Shown piece after piece: positions 44,967 through 57,261 of a DNA stretch of 64,000 nucleotides (the stretch's first letter is position 1; each line of letters begins with the position of its first letter). Origin of the DNA: Vogesella aquatica (GTDB lineage: Bacteria > Pseudomonadota > Gammaproteobacteria > Burkholderiales > Chromobacteriaceae); assembly GCF_028548455.1 (NCBI RefSeq), contig NZ_JAQQLF010000009.1, positions 1-64,000 of the forward strand. Direction: 5' to 3'. Position numbers and translations under genes: made by a program. Under the pieces are notes generated by a model. That model was not told the DNA's origin and did not search any database. It saw only the letters and a program-made list of their open reading frames with translations.

Positions 44967-46268
44967 CTAGTCGGCGGCAGGTGCGGCCGGCGGCGCGATC
45001 ACCAGCACCTTGTCTACCCGGGTACGGTCCATGTCCATCACCTCGAAGCTGAAGCCGTTCCACACCACCTTGTCGGCGGCGCTGGGTACGCGGCCCAGCA
45101 TGAACATGACAAAGCCGCCCAGGGTCTGGAAGTTGCCGGACTCTTCGCCCTCGATGCTGTCCAGCTCGAAGTGTTCCTTGAAGTCTTCCAGCGACATCAT
45201 GCCGTCTACCAGCCAGCTGCCGTCTTCGCGCTGCACGATTTCCTCGTCGCCGTCGCCGGCTTCGGTGGGCAGGTCGCCCACAATGGCTTCCATCACGTCG
45301 TTGATGGTGACCAGGCCTTCTATTTCCCCGTATTCGTCTACCACCAGCGCGGTATGGTTACGCGTGCGCTTGAACTGCTCCAACAGCTGCATCGGGCTGA
45401 TGGCCTCCGGCACGTACAGCGGCGGGCGTACCGACTCGGCCAGCTTCACCGATTTGTCGTCCAGCAGGCGGTGCAGCAGGTCTTTGGCCTGCACCATGCC
45501 CAGTACGTTTTCGAAACCGCCCTTGACCACCGGGTAGCGGGTAAACACGCTGCCACGAATGATCTTGAGGTTTTCTTCCAGCGGGTCTTCCACGTCCAGC
45601 GCAATGATGTCCTTGCGCGGCGTCATGATGGAGACCACTTTTCTCTCGTCCAGGCTGAAGATGTTTTCTACCAGCTCCTGCTCGGCGCGGTCGAAGATGC
45701 CTTCGTCGGCACCCTGCTCCATCAGTACCTTGATTTCTTCTTCGGTAATGGACGGGTCTTTGTTCTTTTTGACGCCCAGTACGCGCAGTACCGCTTCGGT
45801 AGACAGGCTCAGCAGGCGCACTACAGGTGAGGTCACACGTGCCAGCAGCAGCATGGGGCGCGCCAGGATGGAGGCCAGCACCTCGGGGTTCTGCATGCCC
45901 ACGCGCTTGGGCACCAGCTCGCCGATGATCAGCGAGAAATAGGTAATCAGCATCACCGTGACAGTCAGCGCGATGGGGCGGGCAAACTCGGCCAGTAGCG
46001 GGTAGGTTTCCAGATACGCTTGCAGACGGTCGGCAATAGCGGCTTCACCGAATGCACCGGACAGAATGCCGATGAGGGTAATGCCGATCTGGATGGTGGA
46101 CAGGAAGCGGGTGGGTTCTTCTGCCAGCTTGAGCGCGGCAGCGGCGCCACGGTTGCCTTCGTCTGCCCACTGCTGCAGGCGAACCTTGCGCGAGGAGACG
46201 ATGGCGATTTCGGTCATGGCAAAAATGCCATTGAGGAGAAAGAGTACAACTAATATAAGCACGTCCAT
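44967..46268 (-). CDS. CNNM/CorC-like hemolysin-family membrane protein
   Basis: A 433-residue protein. The N-terminal DUF21/CNNM membrane part (residues 1-185, four segments; [27 protein letters not shown]) is followed by two CBS domains (about 205-330; [42 protein letters not shown]) and a CorC_HlyC C-terminal domain ([22 protein letters not shown]). Proteins of this layout move or regulate Mg2+ and Co2+; the old 'hemolysin' name is historical. Single gene between a terminator and a chemoreceptor. Confidence 0.9.
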   Translation of the reverse strand: MDVLILVVLFLLNGIFAMTEIAIVSSRKVRLQQWADEGNRGAAAALKLAEEPTRFLSTIQIGITLIGILSGAFGEAAIADRLQAYLETYPLLAEFARPIALTVTVMLITYFSLIIGELVPKRVGMQNPEVLASILARPMLLLARVTSPVVRLLSLSTEAVLRVLGVKKNKDPSITEEEIKVLMEQGADEGIFDRAEQELVENIFSLDERKVVSIMTPRKDIIALDVEDPLEENLKIIRGSVFTRYPVVKGGFENVLGMVQAKDLLHRLLDDKSVKLAESVRPPLYVPEAISPMQLLEQFKRTRNHTALVVDEYGEIEGLVTINDVMEAIVGDLPTEAGDGDEEIVQREDGSWLVDGMMSLEDFKEHFELDSIEGEESGNFQTLGGFVMFMLGRVPSAADKVVWNGFSFEVMDMDRTRVDKVLVIAPPAAPAAD

Positions 46269-46449
46269 TGGACAGGGTAAACACCATATAAAGAAGACCG
46301 CACCATTCTACATGCTGGCAGTTTTTTCGCCACTCCTGCCCCGCCTTACCCACGCCACAAAAATGATGACACAATCATTGGCAAGGCAATTTTCAAACAC
46401 TATAAATAAAAACGCTGAGTCAATACCGCATCATTTTCAAGGAAACACC

Positions 46450-48075
46450 ATGAAGCACATCTCCTTGCGCACCCACCTCATCCTGATGGTGAGTATCGCC
46501 ATACTTTTTTGTGTGGCGCTGGGTACCAGTGGCCTGCTGGGGTCTCGCAGTATTGCCGGAGAGGTGGACGACTTGCTGAATACCCAGAAAATGATTCGCC
46601 AGCAAACCGAAGCCGACATGATGCACGATGCGGTGCGCTCCGATGTGCTGTCGGCGCTGTACCGCGACAAACTGGGTGAAAAAGACAAGCTCAAGGGCAT
46701 CGCGGCCGACCTGGCCGAGCACGCCAAACACTTTCGCGAGCTGATGGCCGACAATAGCCAGCGTGCCAGCGACAATGCGTCACTCAAGGCGTTGTACGGC
46801 GAAGTCGTCCCGCAGGTAGAACGCTATCTGCAATCGGCCAGCATCATCATCAGCAGCCTGGAAAGCCAGCCGGACAAGGCGCTGGTCACCCTGCCCGCCT
46901 TCGAGCAGGACTTTGACGCGCTGGAAGGTGGCATGGAAAAAGTCACCGATGCCATCGAACAGTCTTCCACCAGAGCCCAACAGACAGTAGACGCAGGTAT
47001 CAGCAAGCAATCCATCATGAGCGGCATGCTGGCACTAGCGGCTGCGGTGTTGCTGATCGCCTACGCAGCCGTCCTGAGCCGCCTGCTGCTGCGCCCGCTA
47101 CAGGCGCTCACCAGTACCGCCAACCAGGTCATCAAAACCGGCAACCTGAGCCTGCGCGTAGACGACAATGCCGGGCTGGAGCTAGCCGTGTCGATACAAG
47201 CCTTCAACCGCATGCTACAGTCCCAGCAAAAGCTGGTGACGCAGCTGCAAGACGTTGCCGGCTCGCTGGAAAGCACCAGCAGCAGCATAGGCGGCCTTAC
47301 CGCCCGCGTGCGTAGCGATGCCGAAGCGCAAAGCAGCTCGGCCGAGCATATCAGCAGCGCCATCAGCCAGATGAGCCATAGCGTGGCCAACGTCAGCCAG
47401 GGTACGCGCAGCGCGCTGGAATGCAGCCAGGCGGCGGGCGAGCAGGCACGCAGCAGCAGCCAGACAGTGACCCAGTCGGCCAATGCCATCCTGGCGGCAA
47501 CCCAATCGGTGCAACACGTGTCCAGTGTGATCCACTCGCTGGAAAGCAGCGCCATGCAGATCGGGCGCGTAGTGGAAGCCATTACCGGCATTGCCGAGCA
47601 AACCAATATGCTGGCGCTGAATGCGGCCATTGAAGCCGCGCGTGCCGGCGAAACCGGCCGCGGCTTTGCCGTGGTGGCCGACGAGGTACGCAACCTGGCG
47701 GTGCGCACCAGCACGGCCACCCAGGAAATCCAGACCATGGTATCCAGCATCCAGACCTCGGCGCAGCAGGCGGTACACGCCATGGAAGAAGGCATTCGCC
47801 AGGTAGCGCAAAGCTCGGAAGAGGCACAAAAGGCCGGCAACGCCATCGAGCTGATCGAAGACCGCACCCGCGAGAGCGTCCACACCATGGGGCAGATCCA
47901 CCAGGAGCTGCAAGAGCAAGCCAGCGCCAGCCAGGATATTGCCGGCAACGCCGACCAGGTATCCGATATGGCGCGCCGTACGCTGAACAGCGCGCTGGAA
48001 GTAGAAGCCGAAACCCGCCGCCTGCAGCAGCTGGCGCAAAACCTCAATGCGACACTGGCCAGCTTTAGCGGCTAG
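46450..48075 (+). CDS. Methyl-accepting chemotaxis protein, four-helix-bundle type
   Basis: A 541-residue transmembrane chemoreceptor: TM1 (about 10-30), periplasmic helical bundle (31-190), TM2 (about 192-212), HAMP (213-265), and a signalling domain with the conserved tip [20 protein letters not shown] then [20 protein letters not shown]. The start at 46450 follows AAGGAAACACC. There is no CheR-binding pentapeptide at the C-terminus (it ends LASFSG). The ligand is unknown. It is monocistronic, with its own terminator. Confidence 0.9.
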   Translation: MKHISLRTHLILMVSIAILFCVALGTSGLLGSRSIAGEVDDLLNTQKMIRQQTEADMMHDAVRSDVLSALYRDKLGEKDKLKGIAADLAEHAKHFRELMADNSQRASDNASLKALYGEVVPQVERYLQSASIIISSLESQPDKALVTLPAFEQDFDALEGGMEKVTDAIEQSSTRAQQTVDAGISKQSIMSGMLALAAAVLLIAYAAVLSRLLLRPLQALTSTANQVIKTGNLSLRVDDNAGLELAVSIQAFNRMLQSQQKLVTQLQDVAGSLESTSSSIGGLTARVRSDAEAQSSSAEHISSAISQMSHSVANVSQGTRSALECSQAAGEQARSSSQTVTQSANAILAATQSVQHVSSVIHSLESSAMQIGRVVEAITGIAEQTNMLALNAAIEAARAGETGRGFAVVADEVRNLAVRTSTATQEIQTMVSSIQTSAQQAVHAMEEGIRQVAQSSEEAQKAGNAIELIEDRTRESVHTMGQIHQELQEQASASQDIAGNADQVSDMARRTLNSALEVEAETRRLQQLAQNLNATLASFSG

Positions 48076-48094
48076 CCTTTCCTGACACCAGCAA

Positions 48095-48126
48095 AAAACC
48101 CCGCCGGCTTGCACCGGCGGGGTTTT
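48095..48126 (+). terminator. Rho-independent terminator
   Basis: 13-bp stem AAAACCCCGCCGG / CCGGCGGGGTTTT with a 6-base loop between the convergent chemoreceptor and gcvP genes. Confidence 0.9.
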
Positions 48127-48136
48127 GCTTTGCCTG

Positions 48137-48160
48137 CGGCCAACCTGGGTTGGCGGCATG
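48137..48160. repeat. Inverted pair of the decamer next to gcvP
   Basis: TGCGGCCAAC (48137-48146, exact) faces GTTGGCGGCA (48151-48160, one mismatch) across four bases. It lies directly before the gcvP stop codon, so it falls at the 3' end of the gcvP transcript. Confidence 0.7.
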
Positions 48161-48168
48161 GGCAGGGC

Positions 48169-51024
<2,856 letters not shown>

Positions 51025-51046
51025 GTCTGCGATTCCGTCTAATCGA

Positions 51047-51225
51047 TTAGCCACGAAAACACACGAAAAAACACGAAAGAATACCCGGTTGGGCAACAGC
51101 TCAAACCTGTTGCGGTGTCACCCAAAGCTGGGCGTACTGCGCCAAAGGTGTAGCAGCCTGGTCGTGGCACTCGCCTCAAGCGCCGCCAGCCATTTCTGTG
51201 TCCTTGCGTGTGTTTCCGTGGCTAA
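51047..51225. repeat. Inverted-repeat element (CACGAAAACACACGAAA type) between gcvP and gcvH
   Basis: The outer ends, 51047-51068 and 51204-51225, are inverted copies (19 of 22 bases; TTAGCCACG...AAACACACG). Weaker pairing continues to about 33 nt. The left arm is itself built of a short CACGAAA-like unit repeated three times. The inside (about 120 bp) has no gene. Similar TTAGCCACG-AAACACACG strings occur between genes in many proteobacteria, from memory often as scattered non-autonomous repeats. Confidence 0.7.
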
Positions 51226-51268
51226 TAAAAAAAATGCCCCGCCATCTTGCGATGGCAGGGCTGTCTTA

Positions 51269-51655
51269 TCAGGCGCCGATTTCGGCTGCGTAGGCAGCGG
51301 CGTCCAGCAGACCGTCCAGATCAGCGGCGTTGGCCGGCTTGATCTTGAAGAACCAGCCTGCGGCGTACGGCTCGCTATTGGCCAGCTCAGGGTTGGCTTC
51401 CAGCTCGGCATTCACTTCCAGGATTTCGCCTGCGATCGGGGCGTATACGTCGGAAGCGGCTTTTACCGATTCCACCACGCCGGCTTGCTCTTCGGCAGCC
51501 AGGTTGGCGCCTACAGCAGGCAGCTCGACAAATACGATGTCACCCAGCAGCTCTTGCGCGTGCTCGGTAATGCCTACGGTTACGGAGCCGTCGGCTTCCA
51601 GGCGCAGCCATTCGTGGCTGGATACGTATTTCAGTTCGGCAGGAATGTTGCTCAT
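51269..51655 (-). CDS. gcvH: Glycine cleavage system H protein
   Basis: A 128-residue lipoyl-carrier protein. [34 protein letters not shown] and the lipoylation Lys in [14 protein letters not shown] are clear. GGAGAGAAACG precedes the ATG at 51655. It shuttles the aminomethyl group between GcvP and GcvT. It lies 76 bases after gcvT in the riboswitch-led operon. Confidence 0.96.
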   Translation of the reverse strand: MSNIPAELKYVSSHEWLRLEADGSVTVGITEHAQELLGDIVFVELPAVGANLAAEEQAGVVESVKAASDVYAPIAGEILEVNAELEANPELANSEPYAAGWFFKIKPANAADLDGLLDAAAYAAEIGA

Positions 51656-51731
51656 CGTTTCTCTCCAGAAAAATGTGTCGTGATGGTGTGACGGGGGCAG
51701 GCGCTCGCTCGCCCCGTCGTTATACACCAGC

Positions 51732-52817
51732 TTAATCAAAAACTTTCTTGCCGTTACGCACGAACGGCATTTTCACCACACGCACGTCGGTCAGCGTGCC
51801 GCGCAGGTCTACCTGGGCGGTAGCACCGGTAGCAGCCGGGACACGGGCGATGGCGATGGAATGCTTGAGGGTGGGCGAGAAGGTGCCGCTGGTGATGATG
51901 CCTTCACCGATGCCGTCTACCACCACTTTCTGGCCTTCGCGCAGTACGCCACGGCCTTCCAGCACCAGGCCGACTTGCTTCATGGCCACACCGGCTGCCT
52001 TCTGGGCTTCCAGCGCGCCGCGGCCGATAAAGTCGCGGCCTTCGGTCATGGCGATGGTCCAGCCCATGCCGGCTTCCAGCGGGGAGACGGTCTCGTCCAT
52101 GTCGTGGCCGTACAGGTTCATGCCGGCTTCCAGGCGCAGCGTGTCGCGGGCGCCCAGGCCGATCGGGGCTACGCCGGCGTCTTTCAGCTCGTTGAAGAAG
52201 GTGATGGCTTCGGTAGCGGGGATCATGATTTCCAGGCCGTCTTCACCGGTGTAACCGGTGCGGGCAAAGAACCACTCGCCGGACGGCAGACCCTGGAACA
52301 CTTTCAACGCGCGGATAGCATCGGCCAGCGCTGGCTTGACGCTGCACACCTTGTCGATGGCGGTAGGGCCTTGCACAGCCAGCATGGCCAGGTCACGGCG
52401 CACTTGCAGCTTCACATCGAAACCGGCGGCTTGCTTGTCCATCCAGGCCAGGTCTTTTTCGGTGGTGCCGGCGTTTACCACCATGCGATAACCAAAAGCG
52501 GTGAGGTATACGATCAGATCGTCTACCACACCGCCTTGTTCGTTCAGCATGCCGGAATACAGCGCCTTGCCCTCGAAACCCAGCTTGGCCACGTCATTGG
52601 CAATCAGCTTTTGCAGCCAGGCCTTGGCGTCGCTACCGGTGATATCCACCACGGTCATGTGGGATACATCAAACATGCCGGCGTCGCTACGCACGATTTC
52701 GTGCTCTTTCAGCTGCGAGCCATAATGGATAGGCATTTCCCAGCCAGCGAAATCAACCATTTTCGCGCCGGAAGCCACGTGGGCATCAAATAGGGGGGTA
52801 CGTTGCGGGGCTGTCAT
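51732..52817 (-). CDS. gcvT: Glycine cleavage system T protein (aminomethyltransferase)
   Basis: A 361-residue folate enzyme. [48 protein letters not shown] is the conserved N-terminus, with [13 protein letters not shown] and [23 protein letters not shown] in the middle. It releases ammonia and makes 5,10-methylene-THF. First gene of the operon; AAGGACCTGCC precedes the ATG, and the glycine riboswitch lies 40 bases upstream. Confidence 0.95.
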   Translation of the reverse strand: MTAPQRTPLFDAHVASGAKMVDFAGWEMPIHYGSQLKEHEIVRSDAGMFDVSHMTVVDITGSDAKAWLQKLIANDVAKLGFEGKALYSGMLNEQGGVVDDLIVYLTAFGYRMVVNAGTTEKDLAWMDKQAAGFDVKLQVRRDLAMLAVQGPTAIDKVCSVKPALADAIRALKVFQGLPSGEWFFARTGYTGEDGLEIMIPATEAITFFNELKDAGVAPIGLGARDTLRLEAGMNLYGHDMDETVSPLEAGMGWTIAMTEGRDFIGRGALEAQKAAGVAMKQVGLVLEGRGVLREGQKVVVDGIGEGIITSGTFSPTLKHSIAIARVPAATGATAQVDLRGTLTDVRVVKMPFVRNGKKVFD

Positions 52818-52859
52818 GGCAGGTCCTTGTACGAGCGTGAGTTTCCTCTGTTTCTCACA

Positions 52860-53050
52860 CCCCTCTGTCCCTGCACCTGAGATTTTCCGGCATTGCGCCG
52901 TTAGCCCCTTCGGTGGGCGCATCCTGTGCGCCGCTCTCCAGATTCTGCGGGGAAACCCCGATTCTTGCAGTCCTTTTGCCTGAGCGATTGCGGGTGCACT
53001 TGCGCCTTCGGCGGCGGTTCTGCCCGGTGGGCAAACCGCTCTCTCCTGCG
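52860..53050 (-). promoter_or_regulatory. Tandem glycine riboswitch
   Basis: Two glycine aptamers in series on the minus strand. Aptamer 1 runs from GGAGAGAGCGG (about 53046) to CTCAGGCAAAAGGAC (ends 52970). Aptamer 2 runs from CTGGAGAGCGGC (about 52939) through CACCGAAGGGGC to CTCAGGTGCAGGGAC (ends 52867). Both show the conserved GGAGAG, CCGAAG and CAGG..GGAC elements of the class. The expression platform is the 50 bases before gcvT. Tandem aptamers upstream of gcvT normally turn the operon on when glycine is high. Confidence 0.92.
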
Positions 53051-53271
53051 GAATGCGCGCATTATCGTTGCCACGGCGTGGCTTGGCAAGCTGGATTTGG
53101 CAGCACTGTGGCGACAGTTCACCGGGTTTTGAACAGATGAACAGGCATAGCCAATGCGCTATGCTATATAGCTATCAAATGTCTTGCGACAACGGGCTTT
53201 GGCCGGCAAAACATTACCACCATGCTTACCATGCCGACACATACCGGACAATTCAAGCGCACAAGATAGCC

Positions 53272-53664
53272 ATGGCACAACACCAAGCCACCACATTTTA
53301 CCCTTCTGCCATCACGCTGCCAGCCCGCCAGGGTTTGACGGCACAGGCCATACCGGAGAGCGCCATGCCGTCACTATCGATGGACGAGATTCTTGCCAAT
53401 CTGGAAAGCTATAGCGAACATGCCGCGCGGCTGGCTGGCCCCGGCCGGCCATACGCCACTTTGCTACAAGATACACTGCAGCAAGTTACCGCACACTTGG
53501 CACCGCTGGAAAAATCACTGGTGCTACGGGCCGCGGTGCAGACTTTTGGCCGCGCGGCAGAAAGTGCTCCCCTGCTAGAAACTGCAATGCCTGGCGCAAA
53601 CGCTAGCGGGGCGCACAGTCTGCTACACGGCGAAAACCACCTGATCCCATTCAAGCTGGACTGA
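53272..53664 (+). CDS. Hypothetical protein
   Basis: A 130-residue soluble protein from the ATG at 53272. An Ala/Thr-rich start (FYPSAITLPARQGLTAQAIP) leads to a helical middle (MDEILANLESYSEHAARLAG, LLQDTLQQVTAHLAPLEKSL). The frame is open back to 53053, but the AT-rich TATGCTATATAGCTAT stretch at about 53160 looks like promoter, so a later start is preferred. No family recognised. A terminator follows. Confidence 0.5.
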   Translation: MAQHQATTFYPSAITLPARQGLTAQAIPESAMPSLSMDEILANLESYSEHAARLAGPGRPYATLLQDTLQQVTAHLAPLEKSLVLRAAVQTFGRAAESAPLLETAMPGANASGAHSLLHGENHLIPFKLD

Positions 53665-53692
53665 CCAGCGCCAAGGTTGGCCGCAAAAAAAC

Positions 53693-53723
53693 CAGGCCAG
53701 GCGTACCGAGTACGCCTGGCCTG
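53693..53723. terminator. Bidirectional terminator flanked by two decamer copies
   Basis: 14-bp stem CAGGCCAGGCGTAC / GTACGCCTGGCCTG with a 3-base loop between convergent genes. Exact GTTGGCCGCA copies lie on both sides at 53676-53685 and 53731-53740, in the same orientation. Confidence 0.85.
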
Positions 53724-53756
53724 CTGTCATGTTGGCCGCAAGCTACCCTGCCCTGC

Positions 53757-55079
53757 TTAGCCTTTCACCAGGCGCTCGCGCAGCTGCCACAGATAAATAG
53801 GCAGGCCGGCCAGCAGCAGCAGCACACCCCACATCACCACCTCGGCACCGGAGCCGTAGATGGTCCACATGGCAAAGATGAAGCCGCCAAACGAGAACGC
53901 CAGCGGTGCGTACCAGTCGCGGCGGCTGAACTGCCGATGGCGCTTCAGCATCACGGCCAGCAGCGCCATGGCGCAGAAGGCGTACGGCAGCAGCGTAGTG
54001 GCGGTAGCCAGCAGGATGACAAACTCGAAGATTTGCACGCCGCTATCGCCGCCAGCGTACTTGCTGGCCAGCAGGATGGTCACCAGCACGGTGGACAGCA
54101 GCAAGCCCACGATAGGCACACCGGCTTTGTTTTCACGCACGAAGAAGCGCGGGAACAAATGGTCGCGTGCGGCCGCGGCCGGAATATGGCCCTGCATCAG
54201 GCACCAGCCGTTCAGCGCGCCAAAACAGGACACTACCGCGCCCAGACCTACCGCGTAATACGCCCAGCTGCCCCACAGGTGGCGTGCTGCATCGGCAAAC
54301 GGTGCGCTGGATGCGGCCAACTGGCTGGCCGGCATCAGCCCCTGCAGCGCGATGGTGCTAAGGATGTACAGGCCGGCGGCAATCAGCGTGCCCAGCACGG
54401 TAGCGCGCGGGATAGTGCGCTCCGGCTGATCCACGTCACCCGCCGGCACCGAGGCCGACTCCAGCCCCAGAAACGCCCACAGTGTCAGCGCCATGGTGGC
54501 AGGGATCGCCTCGCCCAGCGGCTTGTGTTGCGGGTTGAACTGCACAAAGTCGGGGTTCAGGTACATCAGGCCGGCAATGGTGACGCCGCCCAGCGGCAGC
54601 AGCTTGATCAGCGTGGTGACAATCGCCACGCGGCCGGAGCTTTGCGGGCCGCGGCTATTGATCCAGGTCACCAGCCAGATCAGGCCGATGGCGGTGGCAC
54701 CGGCGGCCAGGTTGCTCTGGTTCAGCACCGGGAAGAACACCCCCAGGTAGCTGACACCGGCCACGGTCAGCGCAGCGTTACCGGCCCATAGCGCGATCCA
54801 GTAGCCCCAGGCAATCAGGAAACCGGCAAAGTCGCCAAAACCTTCGTGAATATAGGCGTAAGGGCCACCGGCTTTATGCGGCAGCAGGGTAGCCAGCTTG
54901 GCAAACACCAGCGCCAGGCAGATGGCGCCCAGCGAGGTAATGGTCCAGCCGATCAACGACGAACCACCGTATTGCGCCAGCGACGCCGGCAGCAGAAACA
55001 CGCCGGAGCCGATCATATTGCCCACCACCAGGGCGGTACACATCCAGAAGCCGAGCTTGCCCGGCGCAGCCTTAGTCAT
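53757..55079 (-). CDS. APC-family antiporter, AdiC (arginine/agmatine)-like
   Basis: A 440-residue 12-helix transporter resembling AdiC and related basic-amino-acid antiporters: ALVVGNMIGSGVFLLPASLAQYGG (helix 1, GSG turn), PHKAGGPYAYIHEGFGDFAGF, ALTLWAFLGLESASVPAGDVDQPERTIPRAT, KAGVPIVGLL. The GSG region and the helix-6 FLGLESASV segment, which line the substrate site in AdiC, are conserved. GGGAGGCCGCC precedes the ATG. No decarboxylase gene is adjacent, so the exchanged pair of substrates is open: arginine/agmatine, lysine/cadaverine or ornithine/putrescine. Confidence 0.78.
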   Translation of the reverse strand: MTKAAPGKLGFWMCTALVVGNMIGSGVFLLPASLAQYGGSSLIGWTITSLGAICLALVFAKLATLLPHKAGGPYAYIHEGFGDFAGFLIAWGYWIALWAGNAALTVAGVSYLGVFFPVLNQSNLAAGATAIGLIWLVTWINSRGPQSSGRVAIVTTLIKLLPLGGVTIAGLMYLNPDFVQFNPQHKPLGEAIPATMALTLWAFLGLESASVPAGDVDQPERTIPRATVLGTLIAAGLYILSTIALQGLMPASQLAASSAPFADAARHLWGSWAYYAVGLGAVVSCFGALNGWCLMQGHIPAAAARDHLFPRFFVRENKAGVPIVGLLLSTVLVTILLASKYAGGDSGVQIFEFVILLATATTLLPYAFCAMALLAVMLKRHRQFSRRDWYAPLAFSFGGFIFAMWTIYGSGAEVVMWGVLLLLAGLPIYLWQLRERLVKG

Positions 55080-55158
55080 GGCGGCCTCCCTGGCAAACGG
55101 AGTAAACAGCTGAAATCACAATGCGCGGCCAGGCCGCACGGGGAATGAGGTATTGCAT
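55072..55158 (-). CDS. Possible 28-residue upstream leader ORF of the antiporter gene
   Basis: An ATG at 55158, seven bases after AGGA, opens a 28-codon frame (starts MQYLIPRAAWPRIVIS) whose stop overlaps the antiporter start by eight bases. Such overlap can couple translation. The frame is also open further upstream. It contains three Arg codons. There is no proof of translation. Confidence 0.3.
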   Translation of the reverse strand: MQYLIPRAAWPRIVISAVYSVCQGGRHD

Positions 55159-55254
55159 GGAAAGTCCTGATTGTTCTTGGGTTTTGCTGGTGTCCACAGG
55201 CCCACCCCTGTCTCGGGGCGTGGCCATGCCGTACAGGGCGGGTTGCACGGCGTC

Positions 55255-55288
55255 ACAAAACAAACAGGGCCCCGATGAGGAGGCCCTG
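55255..55288 (-). terminator. Rho-independent terminator of gluQ
   Basis: On the minus strand: CAGGGCC / GGCCCTG stem with a 10-base loop, then TTTGTTTTGT. It lies about 30 bases after the gluQ stop and before the antiporter leader. Confidence 0.75.
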
Positions 55289-55319
55289 CTGCTGTGCACA
55301 AAATTATAGCGTTTTTTGG

Positions 55320-56222
55320 CTATGCCAGGACGATAGGCCCGGCAGGCACCTGCGTAAGCTGCCAGTTTTGTCGCGCCCACTGCCATATCTCGTCGCGTGT
55401 CTGTACGTACGCCGGCACCGGGTGCCCCAGCCTGGCCAGCGCATCGCGCAGCGGCTGTACAACGTTGGCCGCATCAATCGCCGGTGCCAGCGTCTGCTTG
55501 GAGAGTTTCTCTCCCGCCGCATTCACCATCACCGGCAGGTGGCAATGCGTCACGACTGCGCCACCCAGACACTGGCGCAACCACAGCTGGCGCGGCGTGG
55601 ACACCAGCAAGTCGGCACCGCGCACGATATCGGTCATGCCCTGCGCGATATCGTCCACCACCACCGCCAGCTGGTAAGCCCAGAAGCCATCGGCCCGCAG
55701 CAGCACCACGTCGCCGATATCGCGCTGCAGCTGCTGGGCGTAATGCCCCTGTAGCCGGTCATCAAACGCCAGCTCGGCGTCGGGCACACGCAACCGCCAC
55801 GCCCGCGCCTGCCGCCCCGCGGCCACGCCGTGGCGGCAAGTGCCGGGGTAGACCGTGCCATCCACGCCACGCAGGCCCGATTCGGCAATTTCCTTGCGCG
55901 TGCAGGCACAGCCATAGGCGTAGCCGGCGTCGATCAACTGATCCAGTGCTGCACGGTACAAGTCATGACGGTCGTGCTGCCAGGCCAGCTCACCCTGCCA
56001 TTCAAAGCCGAATGCTTCCAGCGTATGCAAAATCGCGCTCGCGGCGCCGGGCATTTCGCGTGGCGGGTCCAGGTCTTCCATGCGCAACCACCATTGGCCA
56101 CCATGACGATGCGCCTCCAGATAGCTGCCCACTGCCGTGGTGAGCGAGCCGGCATGCAACAGGCCAGTAGGGCTGGGGGCAAAACGGCCACGGTATGGCG
56201 TGTTAACAAACGAGGCTGACAT
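55320..56222 (-). CDS. gluQ: Glutamyl-Q tRNA(Asp) synthetase
   Basis: A 300-residue truncated glutamyl-tRNA-synthetase paralogue without the anticodon-binding domain. RGRFAPSPTGLLHAGSLTTAVGSYL carries the HIGH-like motif, WWLRMEDLDPPREMPGA follows, a zinc-site Cys group is in YGCACTRKEIAESGLRGVDGTVYPGTCR, and the KMSKS equivalent is EKLSKQTLAP. It attaches glutamate to queuosine in tRNA-Asp. The ATG at 56222 fits the family N-terminus; upstream frame has only a TTG. Confidence 0.92.
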   Translation of the reverse strand: MSASFVNTPYRGRFAPSPTGLLHAGSLTTAVGSYLEAHRHGGQWWLRMEDLDPPREMPGAASAILHTLEAFGFEWQGELAWQHDRHDLYRAALDQLIDAGYAYGCACTRKEIAESGLRGVDGTVYPGTCRHGVAAGRQARAWRLRVPDAELAFDDRLQGHYAQQLQRDIGDVVLLRADGFWAYQLAVVVDDIAQGMTDIVRGADLLVSTPRQLWLRQCLGGAVVTHCHLPVMVNAAGEKLSKQTLAPAIDAANVVQPLRDALARLGHPVPAYVQTRDEIWQWARQNWQLTQVPAGPIVLA

Positions 56223-56278
56223 AGCAGGAAAAGACAACAACAATGAGTAGATGAACAAGCAAGCGCGGGAGCCGCAGC

Positions 56279-56602
56279 ATGACGCACGTTGTAACCGAAG
56301 CCTGTATCAAATGCAAATACACCGATTGCGTGACGGTGTGCCCGGTGGACTGCTTTCACGAAGGGCCCAACTTTCTGGCCATCGACCCGGACGAATGCAT
56401 CGACTGCACGCTATGCATTGCCGAGTGCCCCATCGATGCCATCACCACCGACAGCGACCTGCCCGCAGACCAGGCGCACATGCTGGCGCTGAATGCCGAG
56501 CTGGCGGCGCAGTGGCCGGTGATCAGCAGCCAGAAAGCCCCGCTGCCGGAGCACGAACTCTGGGCCACGCAAAGCGGCAAACTGCCGCTACTGGAACGCT
56601 AG
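56279..56602 (+). CDS. fdxA: 7Fe ferredoxin FdxA
   Basis: A 107-residue ferredoxin. THVVTEACIKCKYTDCVTVCPVDCFHEGPNFLAIDPDECIDCTLCIAECP holds the Cys residues for one [3Fe-4S] and one [4Fe-4S] cluster; the C-terminal 45 residues are the typical acidic tail of the Azotobacter-type protein. It carries electrons in the cytosol. Divergent from gluQ, and followed by a palindromic terminator. Confidence 0.94.
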   Translation: MTHVVTEACIKCKYTDCVTVCPVDCFHEGPNFLAIDPDECIDCTLCIAECPIDAITTDSDLPADQAHMLALNAELAAQWPVISSQKAPLPEHELWATQSGKLPLLER

Positions 56603-56608
56603 GCGCAA

Positions 56609-56634
56609 AAAAGCTTGGCCGCGGCCAAGCTTTT
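56609..56634. terminator. Perfectly palindromic terminator after fdxA
   Basis: A 26-bp perfect palindrome, AAAAGCTTGGCCG / CGGCCAAGCTTTT. Its centre TTGGCCGCGGCCAA is two overlapping TTGGCCGC words facing each other. It lies between convergent fdxA and cheD. Confidence 0.85.
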
Positions 56635-56658
56635 GTTCTGCATACCGGAGCGGCAGCG

Positions 56659-57261
56659 CTAAATGAACAGGTCGATATCGCCACCTTGCTTCTGCTCGGT
56701 ATCGCGGTCGATGCGGCGGCGGTAGCTTTCCTCCTCCTGCACCAGGGTCTGTTGCGGGTTGATCTTCTTCACCATCACCTTGCCGGTATCGGTAAAAAAA
56801 TAGATCTTGCGCGCAATATCCAGCCCCAGGTCTTCCGCCACAATGGGAATGTTTTCCTGCGCCAGGAAGGCGCGCACAAAACCGGCATTACGCTGGCCCA
56901 CATTCACCGTGGTCATGCCGGCAATCACGTTACCGCCGCCAAATACCTTGGCTTCCAGCGTGCTGCGGTTGGCACCCAGCTTGAGCATGTCGTTGATCAG
57001 CAGCTCCATGGCATGGGTACCAAACCGTGCGGGCATCAGGCGGTCGCTATTGCTGCTGCCCTGATCTGGCAGCATGAAGTGGTTCATGCCGGCAATGCCG
57101 GTCTTGCGATCGCGCAGGCAGGCCGACACACAGGAGCCCAGCACGGTAACCAGCAGCAGGCCATCTGCGGAGGCTTCGTACTCCCCAGGCAGCAGCTTGG
57201 CCGCTGCACGGTTAAAGCTTTTATCAAAATATCGGTGATGTGCCGTACCGGCGATGCTCAT
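56659..57261 (-). CDS. cheD: Chemoreceptor glutamine deamidase CheD
   Basis: A 200-residue protein. [25 protein letters not shown] carries the catalytic Cys and His; [11 protein letters not shown] and [18 protein letters not shown] are typical. It deamidates Gln residues in chemoreceptors and may interact with CheC-like phosphatases (none seen here). Its start overlaps the cheB stop by four bases. The Q/E-rich tail after residue 170 is long. Last gene of the che operon in this window. Confidence 0.93.
   Translation of the reverse strand: MSIAGTAHHRYFDKSFNRAAAKLLPGEYEASADGLLLVTVLGSCVSACLRDRKTGIAGMNHFMLPDQGSSNSDRLMPARFGTHAMELLINDMLKLGANRSTLEAKVFGGGNVIAGMTTVNVGQRNAGFVRAFLAQENIPIVAEDLGLDIARKIYFFTDTGKVMVKKINPQQTLVQEEESYRRRIDRDTEQKQGGDIDLFI

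Noticed and set aside
55255-55308. Promoter (TATAAT at 55303) plus hairpin read as an attenuator of the antiporter gene
   Set aside because: The hairpin is simply placed as the gluQ terminator, about 30 bases after its stop, and no good -35 matches the TATAAT.
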